Source of the DNA: Hydrocarboniclastica marina
GTDB lineage: Bacteria; Pseudomonadota; Gammaproteobacteria; Pseudomonadales; Oleiphilaceae
Length of the DNA stretch: 64,000 nucleotides
Direction of reading: 5' to 3'
Assembly: GCF_004851605.1 (NCBI RefSeq)
Contig: NZ_CP031093.1
Span: 2,356,001 to 2,420,000 of the forward strand
The notes under the pieces are model-generated. The model did not search any database. It was given only the letters and a program-made list of their open reading frames with translations, and was not told where the DNA came from. Below, piece by piece: positions 63,926-64,000 of this stretch. The position numbers and the translations under genes were made by a program. Position 1 is the first letter of the stretch. Every line of letters starts with the position of its first letter.

Positions 63926-64000
63926 TTATTCCCAGCCCTCGCTGGAGGCCTGGATAACCGTCAGCAGCTCATTACGGGTCTGCGGGCCAAAGCGGGCTTC
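63926..64000 (-). CDS. C-terminal end of an unidentified protein (partial)
   Basis: The last 24 codons of a minus-strand gene run from the window edge to a TAA at 63926-63928. The encoded tail reads EARFGPQTRNELLTVIQASS then EGWE. It is upstream of dnaE in the same direction, with a gap of about 219 bp. In relatives rnhB or an amino acid carrier gene is near dnaE, but this tail does not match what I recall of RNase HII, so I do not name it. Frame choice rests only on the absence of stops and codon-like composition. Confidence 0.5.
   Translation of the reverse strand, partial: EARFGPQTRNELLTVIQASSEGWE

Overview
The window looks like core chromosome of a fairly GC-rich gammaproteobacterium. 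Gene content and order match the Pseudomonas/Marinobacter side of the class: csrA-lysC-alaS, lptFG/pepA-holC-valS, hda-DUF2066-purMN-DUF3108, metG-rsxABCDGE-nth, and the block dnaE-accA-tilS-pyrG-kdsA-eno-ftsB-ispDF-truD-surE-pcm-nlpD-rpoS. A Marinobacter-like organism is my best guess; this is inference from synteny, since no similarity search could be run. I see no insertion sequence, prophage, CRISPR array or plasmid segment. Almost every long reading frame is a housekeeping gene with a recognisable family.

Layout. 1-1060: a minus-strand tRNA cluster downstream of csrA (one tRNA-Ser(GCT), two intact tRNA-Arg(ACG), two decayed tRNA-Arg 5' halves), mixed with three copies of a hairpin-rich repeat and perfect terminator palindromes. 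1.2-5.7 kb: csrA, lysC, alaS (minus). 6.1-8.8 kb: an RDD membrane protein, then lptG/lptF (minus). 9.1-15.7 kb: pepA, holC, valS, a ketopantoate-reductase-like gene and a PduO-type adenosyltransferase (plus). 15.7-21 kb: a chemoreceptor, ampD and a DUF1631 protein (minus). 21.2-25.1 kb: nadC and a MASE1-PAS-GGDEF-EAL protein (plus). 25.2-29.3 kb: yqcC-like, an orphan ParA, hda, a CDP-alcohol phosphotransferase and DUF2066 (minus). 29.6-32.4 kb: purM, purN, DUF3108 (plus). 32.4-36.2 kb: avtA, DUF416, dcd, mrp (minus). 36.5-44.9 kb: metG, the complete Rsx/Rnf electron transport operon and nth (plus). 45.0-63.7 kb: a long minus-strand run from dnaE down to rpoS and a chalcone-isomerase-like gene. 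The last 75 bases carry the end of one more minus-strand gene.

How the genes work together. The right-hand block joins DNA replication (dnaE), fatty acid entry (accA), tRNA decoding (tilS, truD), CTP and KDO supply (pyrG, kdsA), glycolysis (eno), division (ftsB), isoprenoids (ispD, ispF) and stationary-phase or repair functions (surE, pcm, nlpD, rpoS). The rsx operon encodes a six-subunit membrane electron pump followed by the Fe-S glycosylase Nth. Replication control appears through Hda and HolC.

The least ordinary parts are the remodelled tRNA-Arg array with repeat copies that appear to interrupt tRNA T-loops, an EAL domain lacking two catalytic acidic residues behind an intact GGDEF domain, a 17-bp tandem repeat grown from the stop codon of dcd, and the orphan ParA/YqcC pair beside hda.
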